Shown here in pieces: positions 48,035 to 58,469 of a stretch of DNA of 64,000 nt (its first letter is position 1; every line of letters starts with the position of its first letter). This stretch comes from Mesorhizobium liriopis (GTDB taxonomy: Bacteria; Pseudomonadota; Alphaproteobacteria; Rhizobiales; Rhizobiaceae). The notes beneath the pieces are model-generated. The model saw only the letters and a program-made list of their open reading frames with translations. It had not been told where the DNA came from and made no database searches. The position numbers were made by a program, and so were the translations under genes. The stretch spans positions 1 through 64,000 of the forward strand of contig NZ_JAMXQS010000006.1 in assembly GCF_024053505.1 (NCBI RefSeq), in the 5' to 3' direction.

Positions 48035-48898
48035 TCAGGCGGGTATCTTTTCCGCAATGTCAAAAAATGCCTTTCGCAAGGATAGCGCGATGGAGCTGGG
48101 GTGACCGTTGGCAACGGTGCGCCCATCGATCTCCACGACAGGCATCACGAGCGTGGTGGCGGCGGTGATGAAGGCCTCGCGCGCGGCCAATGCCTCGTCC
48201 ACAGTGAAGCCGCGCTCTTCGATTCGCAGCCCTTCCTGGCGAGCGAGATCGAAAAGCGTCGTGCGGGTTACCCCGCGCAGGATGCCGTGTTCGGCCGGGC
48301 GCGTGACGAGCGTGCCGTCCTTGGTGACAATCCACGCATTGGTCGCAGCCCCTTCCTTCACGGTGCCGTCCGAATCGACGAACCAGGCCTCATAGGCGCC
48401 CTTTTCTTTCGCGGCCTGACGCGCGAGCACGTTGGGAAGGAGACCGACGGATTTGATGTCCACGCGATCCCAGCGGTTCTCCGGTACGGTGATGACGCTG
48501 ATGCCTTTTTCGGCGCGGTCGTTGCCCGCCTTCGGATCGGTGCGCTTGGAGGTGATGACCAGCGAAGACGGCGTGCCGGGCTTCGGGAAGACGTGGTCAC
48601 GCGGGGCGACCCCACGCGTTACCTGGAGATAGACGAGGCCGTTGGTGACGTGGTTGCGGCGCACCACTTCCCCCATCACCATCTCGAGCACGGGGCGGCG
48701 GATCGGCCATGCGATGGAGAGTTCGCCCAGCGAGCGGTCGAGCCGGTCGAGGTGGCGCTTGCGGTCCACGATGAAGCCGCGCGCGACCTCGCAGACTTCG
48801 TAGACGCCATCGGCGAACTGGTAGCCGCGATCCTCGATGTGAACCGAGGCCTGGTTGTGCGGCAGATAGCGGCCGTTGACATAGGCGATGCGCGGCAC
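48035..48898 (-). CDS. dat: D-amino-acid transaminase (class IV PLP aminotransferase)
   Basis: 287 residues. PLP-binding Lys149 in VDIKSVGLLPN and Glu182 in GTVKEGAATNAW follow the class IV pattern, and YVNGRYLPHNQASVHIEDRGY is the typical start. The set of D-amino acid transaminases and branched-chain aminotransferases share this fold; the SVGLLPNVLARQ context favours the D-amino acid type. Starts at a GTG (48898) one base after the ntrX stop, hence part of the ntr transcript. Confidence 0.88.
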   Translation of the reverse strand: MPRIAYVNGRYLPHNQASVHIEDRGYQFADGVYEVCEVARGFIVDRKRHLDRLDRSLGELSIAWPIRRPVLEMVMGEVVRRNHVTNGLVYLQVTRGVAPRDHVFPKPGTPSSLVITSKRTDPKAGNDRAEKGISVITVPENRWDRVDIKSVGLLPNVLARQAAKEKGAYEAWFVDSDGTVKEGAATNAWIVTKDGTLVTRPAEHGILRGVTRTTLFDLARQEGLRIEERGFTVDEALAAREAFITAATTLVMPVVEIDGRTVANGHPSSIALSLRKAFFDIAEKIPA

Positions 48899-48899
48899 G

Positions 48900-50264
48900 T
48901 CAGACTCCGAGGGACTTGAGTTTGCGGTGGAGTGCCGAGCGCTCCATGCCGATGAATTCGGCGGTGCGGGAGATATTGCCGCCGAAGCGGTTGATCTGCG
49001 CGATCAGATATTCCTTCTCGAACATCTCACGCGCCTCGCGCAGTGGCAGCGCCATGATGTGCACGTCCGATTGCGACGGCGTCTTCGGCATGACGTCGCC
49101 GATCTCCGAGGGCAGCAGGTCGGCGGTGATGGGAGAATCGACATCGCCGCCGCGTACCAGGATCATCAGGCGCTCGATATTGTTGCGCAGCTGGCGGACA
49201 TTGCCCGGCCAGTTGTGGGCCTGGATGACCGCCATCGCATCGTCGCCGATACGGCGCGGCTTGATGCCGGCCTGACGCGCGATCTGCTTCATGAAGTGAT
49301 CGACGAGATAGGGAATGTCCTCGCGGCGCTCGGCGAGAGGCGGCACCATGACGGGCACGACGGCGAGGCGGTGATAAAGGTCCTCGCGGAAGCGTCCATC
49401 GGCGATCATGGCTTCGAGATTGTGCGCGGTGGACGAGATGATGCGCACATCGACCTTGACGCGCTTCGTGCCCCCTACCCGCTCGAACTGCTGATCGACC
49501 AAGACGCGCAGGATCTTGCCCTGCGTTTCGCGCGGCATGTCGGCGACCTCGTCGAGGTAGAGGATGCCCTTGTGGGCCTCTTCCAGCGCACCGACCTTGC
49601 GCTCGCCGCCGTTGTTCGACTCGGTGCCAAAGAGCTCGATCTCCATGCGCTCGGGCGTAATGGCTGCCGCGTTGAGCGAGACGAAGGGACCGGCGGCGCG
49701 CGACGAGTTGCCGTGGATCGCGCGCGCGACCAGCTCTTTTCCGGAGCCGGATGGGCCGATGATCATGACGCGGCTGTTGGTCGGTGCCACGCGTTCGATG
49801 GCCTGGCGAAGCTGCACCATGCCGGATGACATGCCGATGAGATCGAAGGTCTCACCGCTGCGCAGCTTGAGGTCGGACACCTCACGCTTGAGCTTCGATG
49901 TTTCAAGCGCGCGTTCGGCAATCAGCACCAGCCGGTCGGCCTTGAAGGGCTTTTCGATGAAGTCATAAGCACCACGGCGGAGAGCCGAGACGGCGGTCTC
50001 GATCGTGCCATGGCCGGAGATCATCACCACCGGCAGATTGGGATGCATGGCCTTGATCTTGTCGAGAAGCTCGAGGCCGTCGAGGCGCGAGCCCTGAATC
50101 CAGATGTCGAGAAAAACAAGACGGGGTACGCGGTCTGCGATGGCCTGAAGGGCGGAGTCGCTGTCATGCGCGGTGCGCGTGTCGTGGCCTTCGTCGCTGA
50201 GGATGCCGGCCACCAGCTCACGGATATCGGCCTCGTCATCGACGACGAGGATGTCAGACGCCAT
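48900..50264 (-). CDS. ntrX: NtrX, response regulator of the NtrYX system
   Basis: 454 residues. Receiver domain with phosphoacceptor Asp53, AAA+ domain with [15 protein letters not shown], and a C-terminal Fis-type helix-turn-helix (SRTAEFIGMERSALHRKLK). The loop where sigma-54 activators carry GAFTGA reads instead FGTESNNGGERKVGALEEA, so the sigma-54 contact motif is absent. NtrYX links nitrogen, redox and envelope responses in alphaproteobacteria. Start overlaps ntrY by 11 bases. Confidence 0.96.
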   Translation of the reverse strand: MASDILVVDDEADIRELVAGILSDEGHDTRTAHDSDSALQAIADRVPRLVFLDIWIQGSRLDGLELLDKIKAMHPNLPVVMISGHGTIETAVSALRRGAYDFIEKPFKADRLVLIAERALETSKLKREVSDLKLRSGETFDLIGMSSGMVQLRQAIERVAPTNSRVMIIGPSGSGKELVARAIHGNSSRAAGPFVSLNAAAITPERMEIELFGTESNNGGERKVGALEEAHKGILYLDEVADMPRETQGKILRVLVDQQFERVGGTKRVKVDVRIISSTAHNLEAMIADGRFREDLYHRLAVVPVMVPPLAERREDIPYLVDHFMKQIARQAGIKPRRIGDDAMAVIQAHNWPGNVRQLRNNIERLMILVRGGDVDSPITADLLPSEIGDVMPKTPSQSDVHIMALPLREAREMFEKEYLIAQINRFGGNISRTAEFIGMERSALHRKLKSLGV

Positions 50265-52515
50265 GTTCGACCCTCTCTTTCGCTTTCAATTCGGTTTCGC
50301 CGGTGGGCGGCAGGCGCAATGTCACCATCGCGCCGCGACCGCCGTGGAAGCGCACGGGCGCATCGTTCAACTCGATCGAGCCGCCGTGGTCCTCGATGAT
50401 CTTCTTGACGATTGCGAGGCCGAGCCCCGTCCCCTTCGCGCGCGTCGTCATATAGGGCTCGAGAAGCCGCTGCCTATTCTCACGCGGCAGACCTTTGCCG
50501 TTGTCGATCACATCGACGCGCAGCTGCGGGCCTTCGCGGCGCGAGCGGACATGGATGTGGCCGCTTTCGTTCTCACCATAGGACGCGCTTTCGATGGCTT
50601 CCGCCGCGTTCTTGATGATGTTGCCGAAAGCCTGCGTGAGCAGGCGGCTGTCGAAGGTGCCAGCCAGTTTCTCATCTCCCAGATCGCGCGAGAACTTGAT
50701 GTTGGGCTGGCTGACTTCCACCAGGAACGAGGCCTCGCGGAGCGGCTCGCGCAGATCCATCTGCTTCATCTCGGGCTTGGGCATGCGCGCGAAGGCCGAG
50801 AACTCATCGACCATGCGGCCGATATCCTCGACCTGCCGGATGATCGTGTCCGTGCACTGGTCGAAAACTTCGCGGTCTTCGGTGATGACCTTGCCGTAGC
50901 GGCGGCGGATGCGTTCGGCGGAGAGCTGGATGGGCGTCAGCGGGTTCTTGATCTCGTGCGCGATGCGACGGGCGACATCGGCCCAGGCCGAGCTGCGCTG
51001 AGCCTGCACGAGATCGGTGATGTCATCGACCGTGACGACGAAGGACGATTCCTCATCGCCCCCCTCGCCGCTTTCTTCGGTGACCTGCACATTGAAGGTG
51101 CGCTCGGCACCGCCTCGGAAAAACGTGACCTGTTCGCGGTAGACGGGCTTGTGGCTGGAGCGCGCGACTTCGAACACCTGCCCGACATGCGGCAGGAGGC
51201 TGGAAAGCGTCTGCCCCTCCGCGTCCTGCATGGCGATGCCGAGCATGGCTTCGGCGGACGGGTTGAGGATCGTCACCATGCCATCGGGATCGACGCCGAT
51301 GACGCCCGACGTCACGCCCGACAGCACGGCTTCGGAGAAGCGGCGGCGTTCGTCGATCTGGTAGTTGGCTTCCAGCAATTCGTTGCGCTGGGATTTCAGC
51401 TCGCCGATCATGTTGTTGAACGTATCGGCCAGCGCACCGACATCGCCGTCCGAGGGGCGGACGGGGACCTTCACGTCGAGATTGCCGCCGGCCACTTCGT
51501 CGGCCGCACCGATGAGCTGGCGGATGGGGCGAACAAGCCGGTCGGCGACCGCGATGCCGGTCCAGATGGCGGAAAGGACGATGATGAGCGTGACGCCGAG
51601 ATAAAGCACGGCAAAGGCGATCTGCGTGGTGCGGCGGTTGTTTTCGAGTCCGCGATATTCATTCGAATTCGCCGTCACGATCTGACGCGCGCGGATCACT
51701 TCCGGGTCCACCGTGCGGATCGTGTAGAGATAGGAGTTGTCGTATTGCTTGAGCTTGACGATGGCGCCGACGATGTTGCGCGTGCGCGGCTCGATCAGCA
51801 CCGGCTTACCGTCGGCTGCGGTCTTCACCGCATCGACAGGTGGCTCTGGCATGGCGAAATCGGCGCGCGTTTCAGCCGTCATCTCGAAGGAGCCGTCGCC
51901 ACGCAGGAGCGCTGCGTGAGCCAGGGAGCGCCCTTGCGCCTGCTCGCTCATGAACTCGCGGAAACCCGTGCGATCCAGGCCGTAGAGCGTGCGCGCGTTG
52001 TCGAGGTCATAGGCCATCGACAAGGTAGTGCCCTGAAGGTTGCGCGCGTTCTCCTGCACATAGGCTTCGGCAATCGAGAGCGAGGAATTGATGATCGTCT
52101 TGGTGCGGATCTCGAACCAGCGGTCGAGACCGACATCGAGCGTGATCGACGCAACCACGGCCACGAGCACGGCTGGGAGCGCGGCAACCAGCGAGAACAT
52201 GGCGATGATGCGCACATGAAGGCGCGACGCGGCCTTGCGCGTGCGGCGTGCCATCAGGATGCGGTGTATCTCGCGGCCGATGAGGGCAAGGAGAAACGCG
52301 ACGAAGCCGGCATTGATGCCGATCAGGGTCAGGGTCGTGGTCTGGTCGGGCGTGATGGGCGTGGCACCCATCAGGATCGCGAAGGAAACGGCGGCGGTCA
52401 GTAGTGCGCCGACGACCGCGATCACGCCGGGCAGCGCGAGCAGGCGGCGTCCATCGCTGCCCGCGCGGGTGCGCGGAAGCTTACGTTGCAGCAGTGGCTG
52501 GGCGAATGACGCCAT
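50254..52515 (-). CDS. ntrY: NtrY, membrane sensor histidine kinase
   Basis: 753 residues from the ATG at 52515. Four hydrophobic helices in the first ~300 residues enclose a periplasmic part, followed by HAMP, PAS (VLSGVTSGVIGVDPDG), HisKA with the H-box [16 protein letters not shown] and a HATPase domain ending GTGLGLAIVKKIIEDHGG. It phosphorylates NtrX. An in-frame ATG at 52560 is possible but has no ribosome binding site; AAAAGGGA lies upstream of 52515 at a long spacing. Confidence 0.95.
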   Translation of the reverse strand: MASFAQPLLQRKLPRTRAGSDGRRLLALPGVIAVVGALLTAAVSFAILMGATPITPDQTTTLTLIGINAGFVAFLLALIGREIHRILMARRTRKAASRLHVRIIAMFSLVAALPAVLVAVVASITLDVGLDRWFEIRTKTIINSSLSIAEAYVQENARNLQGTTLSMAYDLDNARTLYGLDRTGFREFMSEQAQGRSLAHAALLRGDGSFEMTAETRADFAMPEPPVDAVKTAADGKPVLIEPRTRNIVGAIVKLKQYDNSYLYTIRTVDPEVIRARQIVTANSNEYRGLENNRRTTQIAFAVLYLGVTLIIVLSAIWTGIAVADRLVRPIRQLIGAADEVAGGNLDVKVPVRPSDGDVGALADTFNNMIGELKSQRNELLEANYQIDERRRFSEAVLSGVTSGVIGVDPDGMVTILNPSAEAMLGIAMQDAEGQTLSSLLPHVGQVFEVARSSHKPVYREQVTFFRGGAERTFNVQVTEESGEGGDEESSFVVTVDDITDLVQAQRSSAWADVARRIAHEIKNPLTPIQLSAERIRRRYGKVITEDREVFDQCTDTIIRQVEDIGRMVDEFSAFARMPKPEMKQMDLREPLREASFLVEVSQPNIKFSRDLGDEKLAGTFDSRLLTQAFGNIIKNAAEAIESASYGENESGHIHVRSRREGPQLRVDVIDNGKGLPRENRQRLLEPYMTTRAKGTGLGLAIVKKIIEDHGGSIELNDAPVRFHGGRGAMVTLRLPPTGETELKAKERVEHGV

Positions 52516-52599
52516 CTGGCCGGACGGTTCCCTTTTGCCAATCACCCCTATGCAACGCATTGTGGCGATTATGCAACAAGTTTACCATTCGAGTATAAT

Positions 52600-54054
52600 T
52601 TAGGGCCGCGAAGAGCGGTAAATCGAGACCCCCAGTTCGCGGATCTTCTTGCGAAGGGTGTTGCGGTTCACACCGAGCAGATCGGCGGCCTTGATCTGGT
52701 TCCCGCGCGTGGCGGTCATGGCAGCGAGCACGAGCGGATATTCCACTTCGGCGAGCATGCGCTGATAGAGACCGGCCGGCGGCAGCTCGGGGCCGAAGCT
52801 CGCGAAATAGCGTTGGAGGTAATGCTCCACCGCCTGGCCGACGGAAAGATCGTCGGGCAGTTCGCTTTCGGTCGGCGAGGTCGTGGACGGCGCTTCGGCG
52901 CGCAGTTCGGCCTGGATGATCTCGGCCGAAATTTCGTCCTGTGGGTAAAGGGCCGCCAGCCGGCGCACGAGATTTTCGAGCTCGCGCACATTGCCCGGCC
53001 AAGGGTAGCGCTTCATGAGTTCCAAGCCCTGCGGCGAGATGCGCTTGGCCTGCAGGCCTTCGGCCTGACCCTGCTTGAAGAAGTGGCGGACGAGATCGAT
53101 GATGTCCTCGCTGCGCTCGCGCAGCGGCGGCAGGCGCAAGGGCACGACATTGATGCGGTAGAACAGGTCTTCGCGGAACAGCCCCTGATTGATCAGGGTG
53201 CGCAGGTCCTTGTTGGTGGCAGCGACGATGCGGACGTCCGTCTTGATGGGCGTGCGGCCGCCGACCGTGGTGTACTCGCCCTGCTGGAGCACACGCAGAA
53301 GGCGCGTCTGCGCCTCCATCGGCATGTCGCCGATCTCGTCCAAGAAGAGCGTGCCGCCTTCCGCCTGCTCGAAGCGGCCCGTCGAGCGGTGCTGCGCGCC
53401 GGTGAAGGCGCCCTTCTCATGGCCGAACAGCTCGGATTCGATCAGATCGCGCGGAATGGCCGCCATGTTGATGGCGATGAAGGGGCCCGAACGACGACGA
53501 CCATATTCGTGCAACGCGCGGGCAACGAGCTCCTTGCCGGTTCCGGACTCGCCATTGATCATGACGGTGAGATCCGTCTGCATCATGCGGGCGAGCATGC
53601 GGTAGATGTCCTGCATCGCGGCCGATCGGCCGATCAGCGGCATTCCGTCCTGCTCTTCCGAGCGGGGCTCGTTTGCCTTCGCGCGGGGCTCCGACAGCGC
53701 GCGATTGACGATGGCGATCAGTTCGGTGAGGTCGAAGGGTTTGGGGAGATATTCGTAAGCCCCCGTTTCCGAGGCGCGGATGGCGGTCATGAAGGTGTTC
53801 TGCGCGCTCATGACGACGACCGGCAAATCGGGCCGCGCCTTCTTGATGCGTGGCAGCATATCGAAGGCGTTCTCATCGGGCATCACCACATCGGTGATGA
53901 CCAGATCGCCCTCGCCTGCCGCGACCCAGCGCCAGAGCGTGGATGCGTTGGGCGTGGTGCGCACCTCATGGCCGACGCGCGACAGCGCCTGATTCAGCAC
54001 CGTGCGGATCGCGGCATCGTCATCCGCGATGAGGATCTGGCCGCGCGTCGTCAT
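52600..54054 (-). CDS. ntrC: NtrC, nitrogen regulation response regulator
   Basis: 484 residues. Receiver domain with Asp55 in [15 protein letters not shown], sigma-54 interaction AAA+ domain with [15 protein letters not shown] and the intact GAFTGA loop ([14 protein letters not shown]), and a Fis-type DNA-binding domain at the end ([18 protein letters not shown]). Activates sigma-54 promoters of nitrogen assimilation genes such as glnA and nifA-type targets under low nitrogen. Overlaps ntrB by 4 bases. Confidence 0.98.
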   Translation of the reverse strand: MTTRGQILIADDDAAIRTVLNQALSRVGHEVRTTPNASTLWRWVAAGEGDLVITDVVMPDENAFDMLPRIKKARPDLPVVVMSAQNTFMTAIRASETGAYEYLPKPFDLTELIAIVNRALSEPRAKANEPRSEEQDGMPLIGRSAAMQDIYRMLARMMQTDLTVMINGESGTGKELVARALHEYGRRRSGPFIAINMAAIPRDLIESELFGHEKGAFTGAQHRSTGRFEQAEGGTLFLDEIGDMPMEAQTRLLRVLQQGEYTTVGGRTPIKTDVRIVAATNKDLRTLINQGLFREDLFYRINVVPLRLPPLRERSEDIIDLVRHFFKQGQAEGLQAKRISPQGLELMKRYPWPGNVRELENLVRRLAALYPQDEISAEIIQAELRAEAPSTTSPTESELPDDLSVGQAVEHYLQRYFASFGPELPPAGLYQRMLAEVEYPLVLAAMTATRGNQIKAADLLGVNRNTLRKKIRELGVSIYRSSRP

Positions 54055-55187
54055 GCATTGTCCTCGGATGAAGCGTCAGGCTCGGCGCTGTCTTTCCAGG
54101 CCGGCATCAGCACACGGAAGACCGTGCCGCGCCCGGTGGAATCGCACTCGATGATGCCGCCGTGATCGCCGACGATCTTGGCGACCAGTGCCAAGCCCAG
54201 ACCGGAGCCGTTGGGCTTGGTGGTGATGAAGGGATCGAACAGGATCGGCAGGATATCGTCAGGCACGCCGCCGCCATTGTCCTCGACGCAGAATTCCAGA
54301 GGCAGCGAGACACGCACCTGCGTGCCGGGAACGGACACCCGCATGCCGGGGCGGAAGGCGGTGGAAAGAACGATCTCGCCATCCTCCCTGTGGCCAATGG
54401 CTTCTGCCGCGTTCTTCACGAGATTGAGGAAGACCTGGATCAACTGGTCGCGGTTGGCGTGAACCGGCGGGAGCGACGGGTCGTAATGCTCCTCGAAGCG
54501 GATGTTGCGGGCAAAGCCGCTTTTCGCGAGCGTCTTCACATGGTCGAGCACGACATGGATGTTCACCGGGAAGCGCTCGATGGGGCGCTCGTCGGAGAAG
54601 ACTTCCATGCGGTCCACCAGCGAGACGATGCGGTCGGTCTCATCGCGGATCAGCTGGGTGAGCGTGCGATCCTCGTCGGACACGGTGCTTTCGAGCAGCT
54701 GGGCTGCGCCGCGAATTCCGGAAAGCGGATTCTTGATCTCGTGCGCGAGCATGGCGGCAAGGCCGGTGACCGAGCGCGCGGCGCTGCGATGGGTCATCTG
54801 ACGGTCGATCTTTTCCGCCATCGACCGCTCCTGCAGCATGATGACGACCGAACCGGGGAGTTCGGGCACCGGCGCGGCATAGGCGTCGACGACCTTCTCG
54901 ATGCCCAGACGCGGCGAGGAGACATCGACGCGGTATTCGTTGACCGGCGCGTAACGTTCACGGACCTGATCGACCAGCGTGAGGATCGGGCTGCCGAAGG
55001 GCACGAGTTTCGCGAGCGTGGTGCGGGCCAGCATGGTGGCGCTGGAGCGGAAGAAATCTTCCGCGTCGGCATTGGCATAGCTGATGGCCCCCTCGGCATT
55101 CAGCATCAAGACCGGGCGGCGGATCGTGTTGAGCACGATCTGCGCCGCTTCCTGCTCGCTGATCTTGGGCTTCGAAGGGGCATTCAT
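54051..55187 (-). CDS. ntrB: NtrB, nitrogen regulation sensor kinase
   Basis: 378 residues, soluble. PAS domain at about 15-80, H-box [20 protein letters not shown], and HATPase with [11 protein letters not shown] and [19 protein letters not shown]. In the family it is a bifunctional kinase/phosphatase of NtrC under control of PII proteins. Start overlaps the dusB stop and end overlaps ntrC by 4 bases each, so the three are translationally coupled. Confidence 0.97.
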   Translation of the reverse strand: MNAPSKPKISEQEAAQIVLNTIRRPVLMLNAEGAISYANADAEDFFRSSATMLARTTLAKLVPFGSPILTLVDQVRERYAPVNEYRVDVSSPRLGIEKVVDAYAAPVPELPGSVVIMLQERSMAEKIDRQMTHRSAARSVTGLAAMLAHEIKNPLSGIRGAAQLLESTVSDEDRTLTQLIRDETDRIVSLVDRMEVFSDERPIERFPVNIHVVLDHVKTLAKSGFARNIRFEEHYDPSLPPVHANRDQLIQVFLNLVKNAAEAIGHREDGEIVLSTAFRPGMRVSVPGTQVRVSLPLEFCVEDNGGGVPDDILPILFDPFITTKPNGSGLGLALVAKIVGDHGGIIECDSTGRGTVFRVLMPAWKDSAEPDASSEDNA

Positions 55188-56164
55188 GCGGCCTTCTTCT
55201 CCGGCAAAGGAGCGAATGCGGCACGAAGTGACGTCGCGACATCAAAGGGATCGAGCGAAGTCATGATCTGGGAGCGCAGCTCCGGCGCCGTGTGTGGCGC
55301 GTGGTTGTCGAGATACCAGCCGAGATGCTTGCGCGCCTGACGCAAGCCCTTCTGCTCGCCGTGGAAGCGAAGCATGTCCTGGTAGTGCTCGACGACGTAG
55401 GACGCCATGTCCGCTGGTTTCTGGCAGCCGCCGCATGCCACTTCGCCCGGCAGCCAAGGGGCACCGTAGGTGGCGCGGCCGACCATGACGGCGTCGGCGC
55501 CGGACTGGTCGAGGATCGCCTGCGCATCCGCAGGGCTCGCGACATCGCCGTTCGCAACGAGCGGCACGGTGACGGCCTCCCTCACCCGGCGGATCGCCCG
55601 CCAATCGGCGCGGCCTTCATAGAACTGGCAGCGCGTGCGGCCGTGGACGGTCACCATCCGCACGCCGGCCTGTTCCGCGCGGCTGGCGATGTGCGGCGCG
55701 TTCAACGAGGTCTCGTCCCAGCCAAGGCGCATTTTCACCGTGACAGGCAACTTCACGGCCTCGACGACGGAGGCGATGAGCCTGATGGCATGATCGGGCT
55801 CGCGCATGAGGGCCGAGCCGCAATAGCCGCCAGTGACCTTCTTGGCCGGGCAGCCCATATTGATATCGATAATGTCGGCGCCCTCACCTTCGGCGATCCG
55901 CGCAGCTTCCGCCAGTGCGGAGGCATCGCGGCCGGCGAGCTGGACCATGTGGACGGGGATATCCGGACGCCGCATGCGTTGCGCGGTGTCGCCGCGCATT
56001 TTGACGAGCTCGCCACTCGCGATCATCTCGGTCACGACGAGGCCCGCGCCCGCCTGATGCGCACGGACGCGAAAAGGCTCGTCCGTGACGCCGGACATCG
56101 GCGCAAGGAAGACGCGGTTGGGAATCGAGACTCGACCCAGCTGGAGAGGCTGATGGAGCAGCAA
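55184..56164 (-). CDS. dusB: tRNA-dihydrouridine synthase (DusB / NifR3)
   Basis: 326 residues. FMN-dependent TIM-barrel enzyme that reduces uridine in the tRNA D-loop; [22 protein letters not shown] carries the catalytic Cys and [14 protein letters not shown] the FMN site. Historically nifR3, first gene of the nitrogen regulation operon. The start is a TTG at 56164, as no ATG precedes the domain. Divergent from ispDF. Confidence 0.96.
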   Translation of the reverse strand: MLLHQPLQLGRVSIPNRVFLAPMSGVTDEPFRVRAHQAGAGLVVTEMIASGELVKMRGDTAQRMRRPDIPVHMVQLAGRDASALAEAARIAEGEGADIIDINMGCPAKKVTGGYCGSALMREPDHAIRLIASVVEAVKLPVTVKMRLGWDETSLNAPHIASRAEQAGVRMVTVHGRTRCQFYEGRADWRAIRRVREAVTVPLVANGDVASPADAQAILDQSGADAVMVGRATYGAPWLPGEVACGGCQKPADMASYVVEHYQDMLRFHGEQKGLRQARKHLGWYLDNHAPHTAPELRSQIMTSLDPFDVATSLRAAFAPLPEKKAA

Positions 56165-56315
56165 GAAATTGGTTGCCTAAAAACGGAGCATGGCGACAGA
56201 CTGCTTATTCTCTAAACACAGTCTGCGAGGCGGCGCAACGGCGTGATTTGCCGCTGTGCTGTGGATGCCGTTTGGCCCTTTGCGAAGGTGGCCCACCTCC
56301 GCTAAGCCTCGCGCC

Positions 56316-57512
56316 ATGACATTGCAAGACAAAGAGCGGGTTGCCGCGATCATCGTCGCCGCCGGCCGGGGCGAGCGCGCAGGCGTGGCCGAGGGGCCGA
56401 AGCAGTATCGCCGCTTGGGCGACAGCACGGTGATCGCCCAGTCGATCAGCCATTTTCGTGAGCATTTCGCGGTCGAGGCCATCGTCGTCGTGGTCCATGC
56501 GGATGACGGCGAGCTGCTTTCGCGTGCTTGCGATCTCGCCGATGCACAGGTCGTGATCGGCGGCGGGACGCGACAGGAGTCCGTTCTGCGGGGGTTGGAG
56601 GCGCTCGAGGGTCGGTCGTTCTCGAGGGTGCTGATCCACGATGCTGTTCGGCCTTTCGTCGATGCGGACATCATCACGCGTGTGATCGAATCCACTGACG
56701 GCCAAACGGGAGCGCTTGCCGCCCTGCCGATGCCCGATACGCTCAAGCGTGAGGCAGCGGATGGTACAGTGCTGGAAACATTGCCGCGCCAAGGCCTGTG
56801 GGCCGCGCAGACGCCGCAGGGATTTCCATTCGACCCTATTCTCGAAGCTCATCGCAAGGCACATGCGGAAGGACGCCATGACTTCACGGACGACGCGGCG
56901 ATCGCGGAATGGGTGGGGATGCCGGTTCGGCTGGTTGAAGGCAGTGCCGACAACACCAAGCTCACATGGGCGCGCGATATCGAGCGGGCACGCAGGATGA
57001 TCGCCGCCCAGCCGCGCTTTCCCGATGTGCGCGCCGGGACGGGCTATGACGTGCATTCGTTCGAACCAGGCGATGCGGTATGGCTTTGTGGGGTCGCCAT
57101 TCCGTTCACCAAAAAGCTGTCCGGCCATTCGGATGCCGATGCCCCGCTGCACGCGCTGACCGATGCGTTGCTCGCGACATGCGGCGCGGGCGATATCGGC
57201 GTGCATTTCCCGCCCTCCGATCCGCAGTGGAAGGGCGTGGCATCGCGCCGTTTCGTCGAGCATGCGGTGAAGATCGTCCGCGATGCGGGTGGCCGTATCG
57301 CGAATGCCGATATCACGATCATCGCGGAGGCGCCGAAGGTGGGGCCGCATCGGGAGGCGATGACGGCACTTTTGAGCGAGGTTCTGGGCATCACGCCGAA
57401 CCGCATCTCGATCAAGGCGACCACCAATGAGCGCATGGGTTTCGTCGGGCGCGAGGAAGGCATCGCAGCTCTCGCAACGGTCAGCGTGGTTTACCCGGGA
57501 GAACTTGTGTGA
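56316..57512 (+). CDS. ispDF: Bifunctional IspD/IspF of the MEP pathway
   Basis: 398 residues. IspD (about 1-230) with [12 protein letters not shown] and GPKQYRRLG makes CDP-methylerythritol; IspF (about 240-398) with GTGYDVHSF (Asp245, His247 zinc ligands) and [17 protein letters not shown] makes the cyclodiphosphate. The fusion is common in alphaproteobacteria. It implies a MEP isoprenoid route, so a DXR-type enzyme is expected elsewhere. ATG at 56316 chosen by family start; TGATG overlap with the next gene. Confidence 0.97.
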   Translation: MTLQDKERVAAIIVAAGRGERAGVAEGPKQYRRLGDSTVIAQSISHFREHFAVEAIVVVVHADDGELLSRACDLADAQVVIGGGTRQESVLRGLEALEGRSFSRVLIHDAVRPFVDADIITRVIESTDGQTGALAALPMPDTLKREAADGTVLETLPRQGLWAAQTPQGFPFDPILEAHRKAHAEGRHDFTDDAAIAEWVGMPVRLVEGSADNTKLTWARDIERARRMIAAQPRFPDVRAGTGYDVHSFEPGDAVWLCGVAIPFTKKLSGHSDADAPLHALTDALLATCGAGDIGVHFPPSDPQWKGVASRRFVEHAVKIVRDAGGRIANADITIIAEAPKVGPHREAMTALLSEVLGITPNRISIKATTNERMGFVGREEGIAALATVSVVYPGELV

Positions 57513-58009
57513 TGAGCGAGGAAACACTGGCGAAACGTCTGCTCGCCTCGTGCATCGCGCGCGACATTCTGGTGGCGACGGCCGAGTCCTGCACCGGCGG
57601 CATGGTCGCCGCCGCGATCACGGACATTGCAGGCTCATCGGCTGCACTGGATCGGGGCTTCGTGACCTATTCCAACGAGGCCAAGATGGCGATGCTGGGT
57701 GTCGAGGCGAAGACGCTCGCCAATCACGGGGCGGTATCCGAAGAGACGGCGGCCGAAATGGCGCGGGGAGCACTCGCCCATTCGAACGCTGGTGCGGCCG
57801 TTGCGATCACGGGCATAGCCGGACCGGGCGGCGGCAGCGTGGAGAAGCCTGTCGGGCTGGTCTGGTTCGCCACCGCGTCGCGCGATGGGACGGTGGTCAC
57901 GCGTCAGGCGCAGTGGGGCGATATCGGCCGCGCAAAGGTACGCGAGGCAGCACGGCATACGGCGCTCGAAATGTTGCTCGAAGCGGTGGAGCGGCTACAC
58001 CGAGGCTGA
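57512..58009 (+). CDS. pncC: CinA family nicotinamide-nucleotide amidohydrolase
   Basis: 165 residues, the stand-alone C-terminal CinA domain. TAESCTGGMVAAAIT carries the catalytic serine and GIAGPGGGSVEKPVGLVWFA is typical. Deamidates nicotinamide mononucleotide in NAD recycling. ATG at 57512 overlaps the ispDF stop; a GTG just before (57509) is also possible. Its 3' end overlaps the opposing COQ10/RatA-like gene by 15 bases. Confidence 0.94.
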   Translation: MSEETLAKRLLASCIARDILVATAESCTGGMVAAAITDIAGSSAALDRGFVTYSNEAKMAMLGVEAKTLANHGAVSEETAAEMARGALAHSNAGAAVAITGIAGPGGGSVEKPVGLVWFATASRDGTVVTRQAQWGDIGRAKVREAARHTALEMLLEAVERLHRG

Positions 58010-58462
58010 TGCGGTCGCGCCGTAGATCGTGTCGGCGCGCTTTTCGAAGGCTTCAGCGAACTTGCGGAAGGCGCGGTCGAACATCGCGCCCATCAGCGCG
58101 CCCAGCATGCGGCTCCTGAACTCGTAGTCGATCGAGAAATGAATGGTGCAGCCGCCGTTCGGAGCGGGTTCGAAGCGCCATTGGCTGTTGAGGTAGCGGA
58201 ACGGACCGTCGAGATATTTCGCGTCGATCGTGTGTTCGGCGGGCTTGAGATGCACCTGTGTGGTGAAAGACTCGCGGATCGCCATATAGCCGACGGTCAT
58301 TTCTGCCGCGAGCACCGCCTGACCGTCGCGCTCGCGGCGCGAGCGAATCGCAAGGCCTTCGCAGAGCGGCAGGAATTCCGGATAGCGCTCGATGTCGGCC
58401 ACGAGCGCGAACATCTGGTCGGGTGTGTAGCGCACATGGCGTTCAGTCTGAAACTGCGGCAT
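57995..58462 (-). CDS. COQ10/RatA-like START-domain protein
   Basis: 155 residues beginning MPQFQTERHVRYTPDQMFALVADIERYPEFLPLCEGL, the SRPBCC/polyketide-cyclase-like fold shared by eukaryotic COQ10 (coenzyme Q-binding) and bacterial RatA. In alphaproteobacteria the family is usually called ubiquinone-binding; direct evidence here is only the fold signature. It follows lipA by 7 bases. Confidence 0.9.
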   Translation of the reverse strand: MPQFQTERHVRYTPDQMFALVADIERYPEFLPLCEGLAIRSRRERDGQAVLAAEMTVGYMAIRESFTTQVHLKPAEHTIDAKYLDGPFRYLNSQWRFEPAPNGGCTIHFSIDYEFRSRMLGALMGAMFDRAFRKFAEAFEKRADTIYGATASASV

Positions 58463-58469
58463 GGAAAGG

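Noticed and set aside
50173-52404. 743-residue open frame on the plus strand across ntrY
   Set aside because: Antisense to a full NtrY kinase with all motifs; composition is that of a shadow frame.
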